From positions 234,352,350-234,416,349 of the forward strand of contig CM066321.1 of assembly GCA_033807775.1 (NCBI GenBank): a stretch of 64,000 nucleotides of DNA. The letters are read 5' to 3'. How positions within the stretch are numbered: position 1 is the stretch's first letter; every line of letters begins with the position of its first letter. Shown piece after piece: positions 62,853 through 64,000 of this stretch. Under the pieces are notes generated by a model that saw nothing but the letters and a program-made list of their open reading frames with translations, did not search any database and was not told the DNA's origin. The translations under genes were made by a program, and so were the position numbers. This DNA comes from Saussurea involucrata. Taxonomy: Eukaryota > Streptophyta > Magnoliopsida > Asterales > Asteraceae.

Positions 62853-62860
62853 CTTATATA
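62853..62860 (-). promoter_or_regulatory. TATA box of the T3 accessory gene
   Basis: CTATATAAGG on the minus strand about 55-60 bp upstream of ATG 62799. The stretch 62861-63273 upstream of it holds no gene and is the likely antisense promoter region. Confidence 0.6.
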
Positions 62861-63273
62861 GGCACTCTAAGCCTTGAATCACTATAGTCTCTCGTAAATT
62901 TGGAAGAGATTCGAAGAACAACAGCAAGAATATCAAGAGGAGATCTTTGCTTAAAACTCTCTGAGATCGTAAACAGAAGAAGATCAATCATGATCTTAAC
63001 TTATACAAATGATCATGTCAGGTCGAATCCTCAGATGATCACCACGCGTCCTCGTCTTTTCATATGACTACACGGATCATCGACACCTGTCATCGACAAC
63101 TGGTAAGCACCATCGTGCATCGGCATGACGTCATGGCTTTATCTTCTCTTCGTTTCCCCTCTCTAGTTTGAATTGAACCGATGCAGTTCCAAAACAACCA
63201 AGGTATTTTTCGACACAAGACCCTGAACACCCGACAAGCAAAATTTAAAATTCGAATTTGCCATCCTACTTTC

Positions 63274-63290
63274 AAATTTTATGGGCAAAC
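63274..63290 (+). promoter_or_regulatory. T3 polypurine tract
   Basis: AAATTTTATGGGCAAAC before the 3' LTR. The G run of T2 and T4 (GGGGG) is reduced to ATGGG. Confidence 0.75.
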
Positions 63291-64000
63291 TGTTTGGGCA
63301 AAATTTCACCAGTCTCGACCACGACCAGAAAAGGTAAGACACATGTTATGAGCTATATCTTGTATTATGATAAGGTCCCGACGAAGACCCAAAAAACCTC
63401 CGTCGTCCCTCCTAACAGGTAAGTCGAGAGTTCCTCACGACACTCGACCTCGATGTCGCCCGTTCCGCACGACCATTGCACAACACCGTACGACCTTGAC
63501 TAACGCGTTATACGGCTGTTATGTTTGTTCAAGTGTTTAATGCAGGAGTCAAATTTATTAATGGACAACGGCTATAACCGACGAAATCAGTTATGAGCAT
63601 CTAATCTCACATTGAAGACGACGACCGTTACAACAATCATCAAAGATCTTAATGATTCAATTAACATTATCCGAAGACTATAAATCCCAAAGTTCAATCC
63701 TCAGTTTCGGGACATCGAATAACACAGGGAGAAAGATAGAACAAGAGCATCGAACAACAGAAGCAAACGCAAACACTAGAAGAATATTCGTTCAAAGCAA
63801 AGAGATCATTCATAGAAGATCGCTCTCGACGCACGACATTCACTCTCGACCAACAGTTCACAAATTGTTTTCACACACGACGCACACCGTTTTTACATTT
63901 CAAACACTTGTACTTTACATTTCGAAGTCTTTCCCTACATTTGTATTGTAATCTCTGTACGATCGACACCTGGAACACCAAGGACATCGACCTTGATTGG
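63291..64000 (+). repeat. T3 3' LTR, cut by the window edge
   Basis: Begins TGTTTGGGCAAAATTTCACC. It matches 14211-14560 and then 21575 onward, showing the original uninterrupted sequence into which L1 inserted in the 5' LTR. The last roughly 200 bp lie outside the window. Confidence 0.9.

Larger units (their letters stand above)
14211..64000 (+). mobile_element. T3: Tat-like element hosting L1, T4, K2 and T5; right end beyond the window
   Basis: T3 has a 5' LTR at 14211-22132 (split by L1), a PBS, a gag N-terminal piece (22234-22437) and then T4. Gag resumes at 40509 and is split by K2. Protease remnants follow to 54956, then a spacer and the accessory gene (minus, split by T5). A PPT at 63274-63290 leads into the start of the 3' LTR at 63291. 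The two outer LTRs agree at all but about 11 of the first 350 bp, while the T4 LTRs differ clearly, which identifies T3 as one element. pol from RT to integrase is deleted. The 5' flank in T2 is TCGAC. The 3' end should fall roughly 200 bp beyond the window. Confidence 0.8.

Noticed and set aside
14211..64000. T3-T4 as an LTR-body-LTR-body-LTR dimer made by unequal crossing over
   Set aside because: The outer LTRs match each other and the middle LTR does not. The extra LTR fragment at 22438 matches the middle one, so insertion of T4 into T3 followed by a deletion explains all junctions better.

Overview
This window is plant nuclear DNA, almost certainly an angiosperm and probably a eudicot; I cannot fix the family. 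It is a gene-poor, heterochromatin-like block made wholly of LTR retrotransposons nested in one another. I found no host gene, tRNA gene or rRNA gene. The evidence is Ty1/copia and Ty3/gypsy gag-pol domains, TG...CA long terminal repeats (LTRs), tRNA primer-binding sites (PBS), polypurine tracts (PPT) and 5-bp target-site duplications (TSD).

Layout. K1 (1-6151, minus strand) is a copia element cut by the window edge, inserted next to T1. T1-T5 are five copies of one Tat-like Ty3/gypsy family. T1 (6152-7581) is a piece of an accessory gene. T2 (7582-14210, minus) interrupts T1 and carries a broken pol and the accessory gene. T3 (14211 to beyond 64000, plus) interrupts the reverse transcriptase of T2. 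Inside T3 sit four insertions. L1 (14561-21569) is a 7-kb non-coding gypsy derivative in the 5' LTR of T3. T4 (22438-40508) is in the gag of T3. K2 (41328-53976) is a large SIRE-like copia element, also in the gag of T3. T5 (56538-62046) is in an intron of the accessory gene of T3. Inside the 3' LTR of T4 sits G1 (28462-40181, minus), a Tekay/Del-type chromovirus in a tandem LTR-body-LTR-body arrangement. The deepest path, T1 > T2 > T3 > T4 > G1, is five layers.

How the parts work. The Tat-like family has an ambisense layout. gag-pol reads one way. A separate accessory gene, similar to the plant 'putative gypsy type transposon' family (Transposase_28), lies in the opposite direction next to the 3' LTR. 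In several copies this gene has its own TATA box and up to three short GT-AG introns at matching places. A conserved hairpin separates the two converging genes. T3, T4 and T5 have lost most or all of pol but keep gag and/or accessory-gene sequence. K2 has a continuous pol and a third gene that looks like a self-contained unit: CCAAT box, G-box, TATA box, a likely 5'UTR intron and a frame-preserving 139-bp coding intron. L1 shares leader, PBS and PPT with G1 but has no coding capacity, so it is probably mobilised by relatives of G1. Both G1 bodies share the same frameshift and the same RNase H-integrase deletion.

Limits: everything was read by eye from the sequence. Family names rest on motif recognition, identities and counts are approximate, and every splice model is untested.
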